This document shows positions 1 to 11,023 of a DNA stretch of 64,000 bases, in pieces. Below the pieces are notes generated by a model, which did no database searches, was not told the DNA's origin, and saw nothing but the letters and a program-made list of their open reading frames with translations. Numbering within the stretch: position 1 is the stretch's first letter; each line of letters starts with the position of its first letter. Location: assembly GCF_000720635.1 (NCBI RefSeq), contig NZ_JOCF01000060.1:1-64000 (forward strand), given 5' to 3'. Origin of the DNA: Streptomyces sp. NRRL WC-3742. Lineage in GTDB: Bacteria; Actinomycetota; Actinomycetes; Streptomycetales; Streptomycetaceae. The position numbers and the translations under genes are program-made.

Positions 1-3231
<3,231 letters not shown>

Positions 3232-3303
3232 CCCCGCCGGCCGGCAGCGCGAGGCACCTCTCATCCGCGTCCCACCAGGACTGACCAGCGAGGACTGACA
3301 ACG

Positions 3304-3936
3304 ATGCTGACCGATGTGCTCTCCGCCGACCTGGAGAAGGCTTTGGAGGCTGTCGACGGTTGGTTGAGCGACTACATCTGCCGACCCCACGAGGAGCTCG
3401 GACGCCCCGGGCCGGTGTGCCCGTTCGTCGAGCCGGCCCAGCGCGCCGGCGCGCTGGAGGTCCGGGTCCGGCTGGTCGGGCCGACCCCGAGCCAGACGCT
3501 GCTCAACGAGATCGTCCGCTGCGGCCTGGACGAGTTCAGCGAGGTGGACTGGAAGTCCGGCAACCCGAACCTGCGCTCGCTGCTGCTGGTGCTGCCCGAC
3601 CTGCCGCCCGAGCACCTGCACCTGTTGGACGAGGCGCACGCGGCGCTGAAGCACGAGAGCGTCCGACGCGGGCTGATGATCGGACAGTTCCATGAGCGCT
3701 GCACCGAAAAGGCCGCCCGCAACCCGCTCTTCGAGGTCAGCTGGGCCCCGGTGCCGACGGTCGCGGTGCGCTCCATGGCCATCCACGACGTGCTGTTCCT
3801 GTCGAACCGGCGGGACTGGTTCGAGGAGTACGCCCGCCGCTTCGGGCCCCGCTACCGCACCTCCGCCAACGGCGTCGACCCGCTGCTGGCCGAGATGTAC
3901 GAGCGGGCCTGCGCCCGCCACGGCGTGAGGGGCTGA
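3304..3936 (+). CDS. Conserved small protein between the NRPS and the kynurenine genes, function unknown
   Basis: A 210-residue soluble protein with no signal peptide or membrane segment. It has a CPFVEP motif near residue 36 and a charged C-terminal half ending in an alpha-helical stretch. A weak GAGGA lies about ten bases before the ATG. I do not recognise a catalytic motif. Proteins of this size with a CPF motif occur in other actinomycete biosynthetic clusters as a domain of unknown function (possibly DUF6875, from memory and unchecked). Its place between the terminal synthetase and the formamidase matches the slot of acmE in described actinomycin clusters. It is probably co-transcribed with its neighbours, with 72 bases before it and 33 after. 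Confidence 0.6.
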   Translation: MLTDVLSADLEKALEAVDGWLSDYICRPHEELGRPGPVCPFVEPAQRAGALEVRVRLVGPTPSQTLLNEIVRCGLDEFSEVDWKSGNPNLRSLLLVLPDLPPEHLHLLDEAHAALKHESVRRGLMIGQFHERCTEKAARNPLFEVSWAPVPTVAVRSMAIHDVLFLSNRRDWFEEYARRFGPRYRTSANGVDPLLAEMYERACARHGVRG

Positions 3937-3969
3937 CGGGATGCGCCAGAAACCGCGCGGGGGTGCCCG

Positions 3970-4884
3970 ATGACCGGCGCCGCCGTGTACCGCGGAATGG
4001 ACCGGGCCGCCCTGGACCGGCAGTACTCGCCGAGCACCACGGTGACCAGCCTCCGGGCGTACCTGGACGCCTACGTGCGGATGAGCGCCGCCGCCCGCCG
4101 CCGCCACCCGGTACGGACCGGGCTGGCCTACGGCCCGCACCCGGCGGAACTGCTCGACTACTTCCCCGCGACGGGCCGGGCGGAGGCGCCACTGCTGGTC
4201 TTCGTCCACGGCGGCAACTGGCAGGCGCTGGGCCGGGCCGAGTCCGCCTTCGCGGTGCCGGCCCTGCTCGCCGCCGGCGCGGCCGTCGCCGTGGTCGAGT
4301 ACGGGCTGGCGCCGGACACCCCGCTGGAGGCGATGGCCGGCATGGTGCGGCGCAGCGTCGACTGGCTGCTGCGGCACGCGGGCGCGCTGGGCTTCGCCCC
4401 GGACCGGCTGCACCTGTGCGGCACCTCGGCCGGCGCCCACCTGGCCGCGATGGCGCTGCTGCCCCACCCGGACGAGGGCCCGGACACGTCCGGCCGGATC
4501 GCCGGAGCCGTCCTGCTGAGCGGGGTGTACGACCTGGAGCCGGTCCGGCTGTCGTACGTCAACGACGCGCTGCGGCTGGACGGGACCCGGGCCCGGCGCA
4601 ACAGCCCGCTGCTGCGGCTGCCGCCCCGGCTGCCCCCGCTGGTGGTGGCCCGTGGCGACAACGAGACCGAGGAGTACGTCCGCCAGCACCGGCGGATGGT
4701 GGCGGCTGTCGGTCCGCGGGCGGCGGTGACGGAGGTCGTGGCCGAGCGGCGCGACCACTTCGACCTCCCGTACGACCTGGGCGTCCCGGGGACGGGGCTC
4801 GGCGACGCCGTGCTCGCGCAGCTGGGCCTGGCAGAACGGCCGGGAACGGAAGAGCAGTTGGAACCGGAGGAGGCGACCGCATGA
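3970..4884 (+). CDS. acmF: Arylformamidase-like alpha/beta hydrolase (N-formylkynurenine hydrolysis)
   Basis: A 304-residue alpha/beta-hydrolase fold protein with the oxyanion motif FVHGGNW near residue 78 and the nucleophile elbow GTSAGAHLA near residue 155. A C-terminal region holds a candidate catalytic Asp/His (RRDHFDLP). The HGGNW plus GTSAG pattern is typical of kynurenine formamidases, which convert N-formylkynurenine to kynurenine and formate. Its stop overlaps the ATG of the tryptophan dioxygenase by four bases (ATGA), so the two are translationally coupled. With the next two genes it forms the tryptophan to anthranilate-type route used for the actinomycin chromophore precursor. A general esterase is possible on sequence alone, but the context argues against it. 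Confidence 0.8.
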   Translation: MTGAAVYRGMDRAALDRQYSPSTTVTSLRAYLDAYVRMSAAARRRHPVRTGLAYGPHPAELLDYFPATGRAEAPLLVFVHGGNWQALGRAESAFAVPALLAAGAAVAVVEYGLAPDTPLEAMAGMVRRSVDWLLRHAGALGFAPDRLHLCGTSAGAHLAAMALLPHPDEGPDTSGRIAGAVLLSGVYDLEPVRLSYVNDALRLDGTRARRNSPLLRLPPRLPPLVVARGDNETEEYVRQHRRMVAAVGPRAAVTEVVAERRDHFDLPYDLGVPGTGLGDAVLAQLGLAERPGTEEQLEPEEATA

Positions 4885-5714
4885 CCGTCGAACAGGGGAC
4901 CACCGGATGTCCGTTCTCCGGCGCCGAACCGGACGACGCCTTCGCGCCGTACGTCCAGTACGCGCGGATGAACTCCCTGCTGTCCCTCCAGCACCCGCTC
5001 AGCACGGCGGACACCGAACCCGGCTTCATCATCATGAGCCAGGTGAAGGAGCTGCTGTTCAAACTGCTGCACACCGAACTCACCACCGCCCGCGACCGGT
5101 TGCGCAAGGACGGACTGGACGACGCACTGTGGACGCTGCGCCGGGCCGGCCGGGTGCAGCAGGTGCTGCTGGTGAGCTGGGAGACCTTCGCCGTGCTGTC
5201 GCCGGTGGAGTTCGCCGAGTTCCGGGACGTCCTCGGGACGGCCTCCGGCTTCCAGTCGGTGGGCTACCGGCGGCTGGAGTTCCTGCTCGGCAACAAGAAC
5301 CCGGCGATGGTGGAGCCGCACCGCGGCTCCCCCGCGTACCAGGAGGTGCTGGCCCAGCTCCACGAGCCGAGCCTGTACGACGAGGCGCTCGCCCTGCTGA
5401 CCCGCCGCGGCCTGCTGGCGGCGGGGGCGGACGGCGATCCGGCCGAGCCGTACCGCTCCGGCGCCGAGGTCGAGGCGGCCTGGCTGGCGGTCTACCGGGA
5501 TCCGACCGGTCACCGCGACCTCCACCTCCTCGCCGAGGCGCTGATGGACCTCGCGGACCAGTTCGCCCGCTGGCGCTACACCCATCTGGTCACCGTCCAG
5601 CGGATGCTGGGCGCCAAACCGGGCACCGGCGGCACCTCCGGGGTGTCCTGGCTGTCCGGGATCAGCGAGCACCGGTTCTTCCCGGAGCTGTGGTCGGTGC
5701 GCTCGGAGATCTGA
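4881..5714 (+). CDS. acmG: Tryptophan 2,3-dioxygenase
   Basis: A 277-residue protein with the family hallmarks: YVQYARMNSLLSLQHP near the N-terminus, FIIMSQVKELLFKLLHTEL, the GFQSVGYRRLEFLLGNKN helix, and the heme-ligand region RWRYTHLVTVQRMLG followed by GTGGTSGVSWL. It opens the indole ring of L-tryptophan with O2 to give N-formylkynurenine, using heme. The ATG at 4881 overlaps the stop of the formamidase gene; the frame is open further upstream but there the neighbouring frame encodes the hydrolase, so 4881 is preferred. A dedicated copy next to formamidase, kynureninase and a methyltransferase indicates supply of a 3-hydroxyanthranilate-type building block, not general tryptophan degradation. 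Confidence 0.92.
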   Translation: MTVEQGTTGCPFSGAEPDDAFAPYVQYARMNSLLSLQHPLSTADTEPGFIIMSQVKELLFKLLHTELTTARDRLRKDGLDDALWTLRRAGRVQQVLLVSWETFAVLSPVEFAEFRDVLGTASGFQSVGYRRLEFLLGNKNPAMVEPHRGSPAYQEVLAQLHEPSLYDEALALLTRRGLLAAGADGDPAEPYRSGAEVEAAWLAVYRDPTGHRDLHLLAEALMDLADQFARWRYTHLVTVQRMLGAKPGTGGTSGVSWLSGISEHRFFPELWSVRSEI

Positions 5715-5771
5715 TCCCCCCACGACCCGAGAATCCGATCACAGCACAGCACGAGAGAGACGAGGAGACCG

Positions 5772-7037
5772 ATGAAGGGCGGGACAACGCGCGAGGCGGC
5801 CGAACGGCTGGACGCGGACGATCCGCTGGCCGCGTTCCGGGACCGGTTCGTGGCCACCGATCCCGAGCTGATCTACCTGGACGGCAACTCGCTGGGCCGA
5901 CTGCCCACGGCCACCCCGGAGCTGCTCCGCGGCGTGGTCGAACAGGGCTGGGGCGAGGGCCTGGTGAGGTCCTGGCAGAGCTGGATCGACTGGGGCTCGC
6001 GGCTGGGCGACCGGCTCGCCGAGCACGTGCTCGGCGCGCGCCCCGGCGAGGTGGTGATCTCCGATTCCACCTCGGTCAACCTGTACAAGCTGGCCGCCGC
6101 CGCCCTGGACGCCGCCCCCGGCCGGGGCACCGTCCTGATGGACGCCGAGGACTTCCCCACCAACCGCTACGTCCTGCAGGGCCTGGCCGAGCAGCGCGGG
6201 CTGCGGCTGCGCCGGCTGCGCTCCGACCTCGACGGCGGCCTGTCCCCGGACCGGTTGCGCTCGGCCCTCGACGACGGGGACGTCGCCCTGGTGGTGCTGT
6301 CGCTGGTGTCCTACCGCAGCGGCGCCCTGCTGGACATGGCGGCGGTGAACGAACTGGCCCGCGCGGCCGGTGCGCGGGTGCTGTGGGACCTCTCCCACGC
6401 GGCCGGCGCCGTCCCCGTCGAGCTGGCCGCGACCGGCGCGGACCTCGCGGTCGGCTGCACCTACAAGTACCTCAACGGCGGCCCGGGTTCGCCCGCCTTC
6501 CTGTACGTGCGCCGGGACCTGCAGGCCGAACTGCGCCAGCCCATCTGGGGCTGGTACGGGCAGCGCGACATGTTCCGCATGGGCCCCGACTACGACCCGG
6601 TGCCCTCGATCGAGCGCTTCCTGGTGAGCACCCCGCCGCTGCTGTCGCTGGCGGCGATCGACCCGGCGCTGACGTTGGTCGAGGAGGCCGGGATCGAGCG
6701 GATCCGCGCCAAGGGGCTGCTCCTGGGCCGGTTGGCGACCGACCTCGCCGAGGAGTGGCTGTCGCCGCTCGGCTTCCGGCCGGCCTCGCCGGAGCGGCCC
6801 GAGCAGCGCGGCTCGCACGTGTCCCTGTACCACCGCGACGCCTGGCGGATCTGCCAGACGCTCGCCTCGGACGCCCGGGTGGTCTGCGACTACCGCGTCC
6901 CGGACCGGCTGCGGATCGGCCCGTCCCCGCTGTACACCGGCTTCGCCGAGGTCTGGGACGCCATGCACCGCCTGCGCGAGGTCGTGGCGCGCGGCGCCCA
7001 CCTGTCCCGGCCGGCCGAACTGGCCCGCGTGACCTGA
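5772..7037 (+). CDS. acmH: Kynureninase / 3-hydroxykynureninase
   Basis: A 421-residue PLP-dependent fold-type I enzyme. Visible motifs are IYLDGNSLGRLP near the N-terminus, the cofactor Asp region LWDLSHAAGAVP, and the PLP lysine in GCTYKYLNGGPGSPAF (about residue 230). These are followed by the conserved WGWYGQRDMFRMGPDYDP. Family members cleave kynurenine or 3-hydroxykynurenine to anthranilate or 3-hydroxyanthranilate plus alanine. In the actinomycin route the substrate would be the methylated hydroxykynurenine. GAGGAG lies four bases before the ATG. No kynurenine 3-hydroxylase is present in this window; it must lie upstream or elsewhere. Confidence 0.9.
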   Translation: MKGGTTREAAERLDADDPLAAFRDRFVATDPELIYLDGNSLGRLPTATPELLRGVVEQGWGEGLVRSWQSWIDWGSRLGDRLAEHVLGARPGEVVISDSTSVNLYKLAAAALDAAPGRGTVLMDAEDFPTNRYVLQGLAEQRGLRLRRLRSDLDGGLSPDRLRSALDDGDVALVVLSLVSYRSGALLDMAAVNELARAAGARVLWDLSHAAGAVPVELAATGADLAVGCTYKYLNGGPGSPAFLYVRRDLQAELRQPIWGWYGQRDMFRMGPDYDPVPSIERFLVSTPPLLSLAAIDPALTLVEEAGIERIRAKGLLLGRLATDLAEEWLSPLGFRPASPERPEQRGSHVSLYHRDAWRICQTLASDARVVCDYRVPDRLRIGPSPLYTGFAEVWDAMHRLREVVARGAHLSRPAELARVT

Positions 7038-7131
7038 CCCCCGGCCGCCGCCCGGCCCTCCCACCCGCCCCACCAGAGCGCCCCATGACAGCCCCACCAC
7101 GGCCCCACCACTGACCCGATACGGAGTACCC

Positions 7132-8172
7132 ATGGCAGACGTCCGCCCGTTCGGCACCGAGGACCTGGTCCGGATCCTCTTCGGATCCTCGGCCTTCCAG
7201 ATGCTCAACGCCGGCTGCAACCTCGGCCTGTTCGCGCTGCTCGACGCCCGGCCCGACCTCGGCCCCGAGGAGATCGGACGGGAACTGGGCCTGGAGGCCC
7301 GCCCGGTGCAGATCCTCCTGCTCGGCACCACCGCCCTCGGCCTGACGGTGCGCCAGGACGGGCGCTACCGCAACGCGGCCCTGCTGGGCGGCATGATCGC
7401 CGACGGGACGTGGGAGATCATGGAGGACCTGGTCGCGTACGAGGAGCAGATCGTCCGACCGGCCGAGGTGGACTTCACCGAGTCGCTGCGCGCCAACACC
7501 AACGTCGGCCTGCGCCGGATCGAGGGCACCGGCACCGACCTGTACCACCGGCTGTGCGCCAACCCCGAGCTGGAGCAGCTCTTCTACCGCTGCATGCGCT
7601 CGTGGTCGCGGCTCTCGAACCCGATCCTGGTCGAGCAGGCCGACCTGACCGGTGTGCGCCGGGTGCTGGACGTCGGCGGCGGCGACGGCGTGAACGCGAT
7701 CGCCCTCGCCCGGGCCAACCCCGGGGTCGAGTTCACCGTGCTCGACCTGCCCGGCACGGTGGGGATCGCCCGCAAGAAGATCGCCGAGCACGGCCTCACC
7801 GACCGGATCACCGTGCAGGCGGCCGACATCTTCACCGACACCTACCCGTCCGGGCACGACTGCGTGCTGTTCGCCAACCAGTTGGTGATCTGGTCGCCGG
7901 AGGAGAACCTGACGCTGCTCCGCAAGGCCCACCGGGCGCTGCCCGACGGCGGCCGGGTGCTGGTCTTCAACGCCATGTCCGACGACTCCGGCGACGGCCC
8001 GCTGTACGCGGCGCTGGACAACGTCTACTTCGCCACCCTGCCCGCCGCGAGCAGCACCATCTACCCCTGGGGCCAGTACGAGGAGTGGTTCACCGCGGCC
8101 GGGTTCACCGGCTTCCGGCGGCTGCCCGGTGGCCGGTGGACCCCGCACGGCGTGATCAGCGCGGTCAAGTGA
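7132..8172 (+). CDS. acmI: SAM-dependent methyltransferase, hydroxykynurenine C-methyltransferase candidate
   Basis: A 346-residue protein of the plant-type O-methyltransferase family. It has an N-terminal winged-helix/dimerisation region (FQMLNAGCNLGLFALLD), then SAM motif I (VLDVGGGDGVNAIALA, about residue 178), and ENLTLLRKAHRALPDGGRVLV in the post-core region. GGAG lies five bases before the ATG. In anthramycin, sibiromycin and actinomycin pathways related enzymes methylate 3-hydroxykynurenine at C-4, so the position right after kynureninase makes this the expected 4-methyl-3-hydroxyanthranilate methyltransferase. The family also contains true O-methyltransferases; the C-methylation role is inferred from context. 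It is the last gene of this plus-strand run and is followed by a strong hairpin. Confidence 0.8.
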   Translation: MADVRPFGTEDLVRILFGSSAFQMLNAGCNLGLFALLDARPDLGPEEIGRELGLEARPVQILLLGTTALGLTVRQDGRYRNAALLGGMIADGTWEIMEDLVAYEEQIVRPAEVDFTESLRANTNVGLRRIEGTGTDLYHRLCANPELEQLFYRCMRSWSRLSNPILVEQADLTGVRRVLDVGGGDGVNAIALARANPGVEFTVLDLPGTVGIARKKIAEHGLTDRITVQAADIFTDTYPSGHDCVLFANQLVIWSPEENLTLLRKAHRALPDGGRVLVFNAMSDDSGDGPLYAALDNVYFATLPAASSTIYPWGQYEEWFTAAGFTGFRRLPGGRWTPHGVISAVK

Positions 8173-8212
8173 CGCCTCACCGGGGCCCGGACCCGCTACG
8201 GCCGTGAACGGC

Positions 8213-8247
8213 GGACGGGCTCCCCGGCAGTGCCGGGGAGCCCGTCC
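8213..8247. terminator. Bidirectional terminator between convergent genes
   Basis: A perfect 17-bp inverted repeat: left arm 8213-8229, right arm 8231-8247, with the turn formed around base 8230. It sits between the methyltransferase stop (8172) and the LmbU-like stop (8308), which converge, so it can end both transcripts. No U-run follows, as is common in actinomycetes. Confidence 0.75.
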
Positions 8248-8307
8248 GGATCCGGATCCGCTCAGCCGCCCCTCGGGGTGACGGTGTGGCGCGGTCCATC
8301 GGCCGGC

Positions 8308-8943
8308 TCAGCCGAACTCGTGCGCGGCGGCGCGGTCGAGGGCGGCGAGGACCCAGTCCTCGAAGTCCAGGTCGACCCTGGACGCCGCATGGCGCCAGTG
8401 CTCCACCCGGTCGCGGTTCACACTGATCCGGGGCAGGCTGGCGGATCCCGGCCGGGGCTCCCGGGATCCCCGGCGGCTCTCCCGCAGTTGGAGCCTGAGC
8501 TGGTTGCGGGACCAGCCGTGCTGCTCGGCGCGGTCGAGCCAGGCGTCCGCCTCGGCGGGGGCCAGCGAGGCCACTTCGGCGTGGTGGCCGAAACTGAGCG
8601 CCTCGCGCCGGCGCCGGAGTTCGAAACGCCGGGCCACCCAGGCGTAGTTGCGCAGGGTCTGGTAGTCGAGCCCGGCGGCCTGGACGCCGGCCTGGTAGCG
8701 GTCGGTGTAGCGCTCCTGGCCGTACACCAGCCAGTCGCCGAGGCACCAGGCGGAGGAGTCGACGATCTGGAAGATCTGGGCGCCGGCCTTCTCCCACCGG
8801 TCGTACGTCAGGGTGCCGGGCATCCGCAGGCCGACACGGGTGGTGAGGATCCGTTCCTGACCGGTGGGGCGGCAGACCGCCGAACGGGCCACCAGGCGAC
8901 GCATGAGGCGGTCGTGTTGGTCGTCTTCACGGGCTTGCTGCAC
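8308..8943 (-). CDS. LmbU-family transcriptional regulator
   Basis: A 211-residue protein. The N-terminal half contains TRVGLRMPGTLTYDRWEKAG and WCLGDWLVYGQERY, followed by a long charged helix-turn-helix-like segment (YQTLRNYAWVARRFELRRR) and a conserved GWSRNQLRLQLRESR stretch. This matches what I know of LmbU, the lincomycin pathway activator, whose homologues occur in several antibiotic clusters including actinomycin. The GTG start at 8943 is chosen because GAGGAG lies seven bases upstream; the nearby ATG is out of frame. It probably controls the biosynthetic genes. The AT-rich upstream interval carries repeated TCATTCGTT motifs. Confidence 0.8.
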   Translation of the reverse strand: MQQAREDDQHDRLMRRLVARSAVCRPTGQERILTTRVGLRMPGTLTYDRWEKAGAQIFQIVDSSAWCLGDWLVYGQERYTDRYQAGVQAAGLDYQTLRNYAWVARRFELRRRREALSFGHHAEVASLAPAEADAWLDRAEQHGWSRNQLRLQLRESRRGSREPRPGSASLPRISVNRDRVEHWRHAASRVDLDFEDWVLAALDRAAAHEFG

Positions 8944-9074
8944 TGATCATCTCCTCGTGCCGATGAGCCAATGTGTCAGACAGTTCTCATCCAGTCATTC
9001 GTTCGAATAGGCGCAAGACAAATCGCACATGGCACGAACAATAGGTCATTCGTTGCGAGCACGTCAACGAATGA
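8944..9074 (-). promoter_or_regulatory. AT-rich upstream region of the LmbU-like gene with three TCATTCGTT copies
   Basis: This interval separates the LmbU-like start from the end of the TetR gene and is clearly less GC-rich than its surroundings. The nine-mer TCATTCGTT occurs directly at 8995-9003 and 9046-9054, and inverted at 9066-9074, the last just inside the TetR 3' end. The first copy is part of ATTCG-TT-CGAAT. Such clustering suggests a binding site for a regulator of the gene; which regulator is unknown. Confidence 0.5.
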
Positions 9075-9921
9075 TTTCGTCGGACATCCGCCCCTCCGCG
9101 GCCCGCCGCACCGCTGTGTCGATTCCGTCGAGAATCAGCGAAAGTCCGACCGCGAAGGTCTCCCGCGCCTCGGTCGCCAGGTAGGGGGTCGCGGCCTCGG
9201 CTCCGCACGACTCCCGCGCCATCCCCGCCGCGCCCGCCACCCCCGCCGCACCCGCCTCCAGTGCCGCCAGCCCCGGGAAGCGCCGGGCGAAGTCCGGCGC
9301 CACCTCCGCCAGCAGCGCCGAGCGGTTGATCCACCACTCCTCGTCGGACACCCCGGTCACCGGCGCCGCCTCGCGGGCCTCCGCCGCGACCCCGGCGGTG
9401 CCGCGGACGAACTGGAACAGCGAGCCGATCACCCGGAGCAGCACGGACGGCTCCAGGCCGGTCGTGCCGAGGATCCGCACCACGGTCTCCAACTGCGCGT
9501 ACTCGCCCGGCCCGAGGATCGGCCGGGCCTGGGAGACGCGCAGCACCCAGGGGTGGCGCAGGTAGAAGGCCCAGGTGTCGTCGGCCCAGGCAGTGATCGC
9601 CGGGCGCCAGCCGACGGTGACGGCGTACTCGGTGGGAAGCTCGGCCAGCACCCGGTCGTGCATCAGGTCGACCAGCTCGCTCTTGCCGGGCACGTACGTG
9701 TACAGCGCCATGGCCGTGCACCCGAGCCGGGAGCCGACCGCCCGCATGGAGAGCAGGGACATGCCCTCCGCGTCGGCGATCTCGACACCCGCGGCCACGA
9801 TCGCGTCGACGCTCAGTCCGGGCTTCGGCCCGGGGACGGCGCGGGCGACCCCGGCGCCGACGGCGCGCCAGAGCAGAGCCATCGAGCGACGGCCGTCACC
9901 CTGTCCGGCAAAGACCACCAC
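9064..9921 (-). CDS. TetR-family transcriptional regulator
   Basis: A 285-residue regulator with an N-terminal helix-turn-helix of TetR type (LSVDAIVAAGVEIADAEG, then MRAVGSRLGCTAMALYTYV, about residues 35-75) and a long ligand-binding C-terminal domain of the tetracycline-repressor kind (DTWAFYLRHPWVL). The GTG start at 9921 is supported by AAGGAG seven bases upstream. An inverted repeat, TTAC-N8-GTAA, encloses that ribosome-binding site, so autorepression is likely. It diverges from the siderophore-interacting flavoprotein gene and is probably a cluster-situated regulator of that gene, itself or the exporter. The ligand is not known. Confidence 0.85.
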   Translation of the reverse strand: MVVFAGQGDGRRSMALLWRAVGAGVARAVPGPKPGLSVDAIVAAGVEIADAEGMSLLSMRAVGSRLGCTAMALYTYVPGKSELVDLMHDRVLAELPTEYAVTVGWRPAITAWADDTWAFYLRHPWVLRVSQARPILGPGEYAQLETVVRILGTTGLEPSVLLRVIGSLFQFVRGTAGVAAEAREAAPVTGVSDEEWWINRSALLAEVAPDFARRFPGLAALEAGAAGVAGAAGMARESCGAEAATPYLATEARETFAVGLSLILDGIDTAVRRAAEGRMSDEIIR

Positions 9922-10035
9922 CTTGTAACTCCTTACCTCATAAAGTAACCTCTGCGAGTCAACTCTTTACACCGTAAGGATACCAGTCGGCGCCCAGCCG
10001 CACCGGATATCCGGAAGCGATCGGAAAGACACTCG
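9922..10035. promoter_or_regulatory. Divergent promoter region with two TTAC/GTAA operator-like repeats
   Basis: Two related sites lie between the divergent TetR and flavoprotein genes. TTAC-N8-GTAA spans 9933-9948 and overlaps the TetR ribosome-binding site. TTAC-N3-GTAA spans 9967-9977. Both are preceded by ACTC(C/T)TTAC, so they also form a direct repeat 34 bases apart. This is the layout of an autoregulated divergent operator. Confidence 0.6.
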
Positions 10036-10923
10036 ATGGCAGACCTCCCCGTCTCCTTCATCCAGGTCACCGAGATCACCCGCCTCACGCCCCACATGGC
10101 CCGGGTGACCTTCGACGCCGACCACCTGGACGACACCGTCGGCACCACCCCCGACCAGCAGGTCAAGCTCTGCTTCCCCCGAGCCGGTCAGCGCACCCCC
10201 GTCCTGCCCGAGCAGGAGGACGACGCGACCAGCTGGTACCAGGCGTTCCTCGCCGTCCCCGAGGACGAGCGGCCCTGGATGCGCAGCTTCACCATCCGCG
10301 ACCGCCGCCCGGGCAGCACCTCGCTGACGATCGACTTCGTCCTGCACGGCGACACCGGCCCCGCCACCAGCTGGGCCGGCACCGCCCGGCCCGGCGACCA
10401 GCTGGGCATGGTCGGCCCCTCCGCGATCTACGCCCGGCCGGTCTCGCTCGGCACCTCGGTCGAGACCTCCGACTGGTTCCTGGTCGCCGGCGACGAGACC
10501 GCACTGCCCGCCATCGGCACCCTGATCGAGGCCCTGCCCGCCGGGGCCCGGGCGATCGCCTACATCGAGGTCGCCGACGCCGCCGAGCGGCAGGACTTCG
10601 ACACCCGCGGCGACGTCACCGTCAACTGGCTGTACCGCGACGGCGTCCCGGCCGGCCGCAGCGACATCCTGGTCGACACCGTCCGCAAGGCCGAGTTCCC
10701 GGCCGGCCGCCCCTTCGCCTGGCTGGCCGGCGAGTCGGGCGCCGTCCGGGCCCTGCGCCGTCACCTGGTCGACGACCGGGGGCTGGACAAGAAGTCCATC
10801 GACTTCAGCGGCTACTGGCGCTTCAAGCTCACCCAGGACGACGCCCCCACCACCGAGGACATGGCCGAGGCCCAGGAACGACTGGCCGAGGCCCAGGCCG
10901 ACGGCGGCGGCGGCTGGGGCTGA
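10036..10923 (+). CDS. Siderophore-interacting (ViuB-like) FAD-dependent reductase
   Basis: A 295-residue protein. The FAD-binding beta-barrel (residues about 5-145) contains WMRSFTIRDRR, the flavin-contacting R-x-Y/F-T/S motif. The NAD(P)H-binding domain contains WFLVAGDETALPAIGTLIEAL and, near the C-terminus, AWLAGESGAVRALRRHL and FSGYWR. Family members reduce ferric siderophores. Inside an actinomycin-type cluster it may supply reducing power for a tailoring step or act in iron handling; no substrate can be read. It diverges from the TetR gene, with a weak GGAAAG before the ATG, and is followed by a strong hairpin. Confidence 0.85.
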   Translation: MADLPVSFIQVTEITRLTPHMARVTFDADHLDDTVGTTPDQQVKLCFPRAGQRTPVLPEQEDDATSWYQAFLAVPEDERPWMRSFTIRDRRPGSTSLTIDFVLHGDTGPATSWAGTARPGDQLGMVGPSAIYARPVSLGTSVETSDWFLVAGDETALPAIGTLIEALPAGARAIAYIEVADAAERQDFDTRGDVTVNWLYRDGVPAGRSDILVDTVRKAEFPAGRPFAWLAGESGAVRALRRHLVDDRGLDKKSIDFSGYWRFKLTQDDAPTTEDMAEAQERLAEAQADGGGGWG

Positions 10924-10962
10924 GCGCCCGCCGACGGCGCCCGGCACCTACGCCGGTCGCCG

Positions 10963-10997
10963 TCGGCCCCGGGCGCGCGCGGCGCGCCCGGGGCCGA
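10963..10997 (+). terminator. Strong hairpin terminator after the flavoprotein gene
   Basis: A 16-bp perfect stem (10963-10978 with 10982-10997) and a three-base loop, almost pure GC. It separates the flavoprotein gene from the exporter ATPase gene, so the exporter operon probably has its own promoter or depends on read-through. Confidence 0.7.
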
Positions 10998-11023
10998 ACA
11001 GGTACGCACGAGAGAAGGACCTC

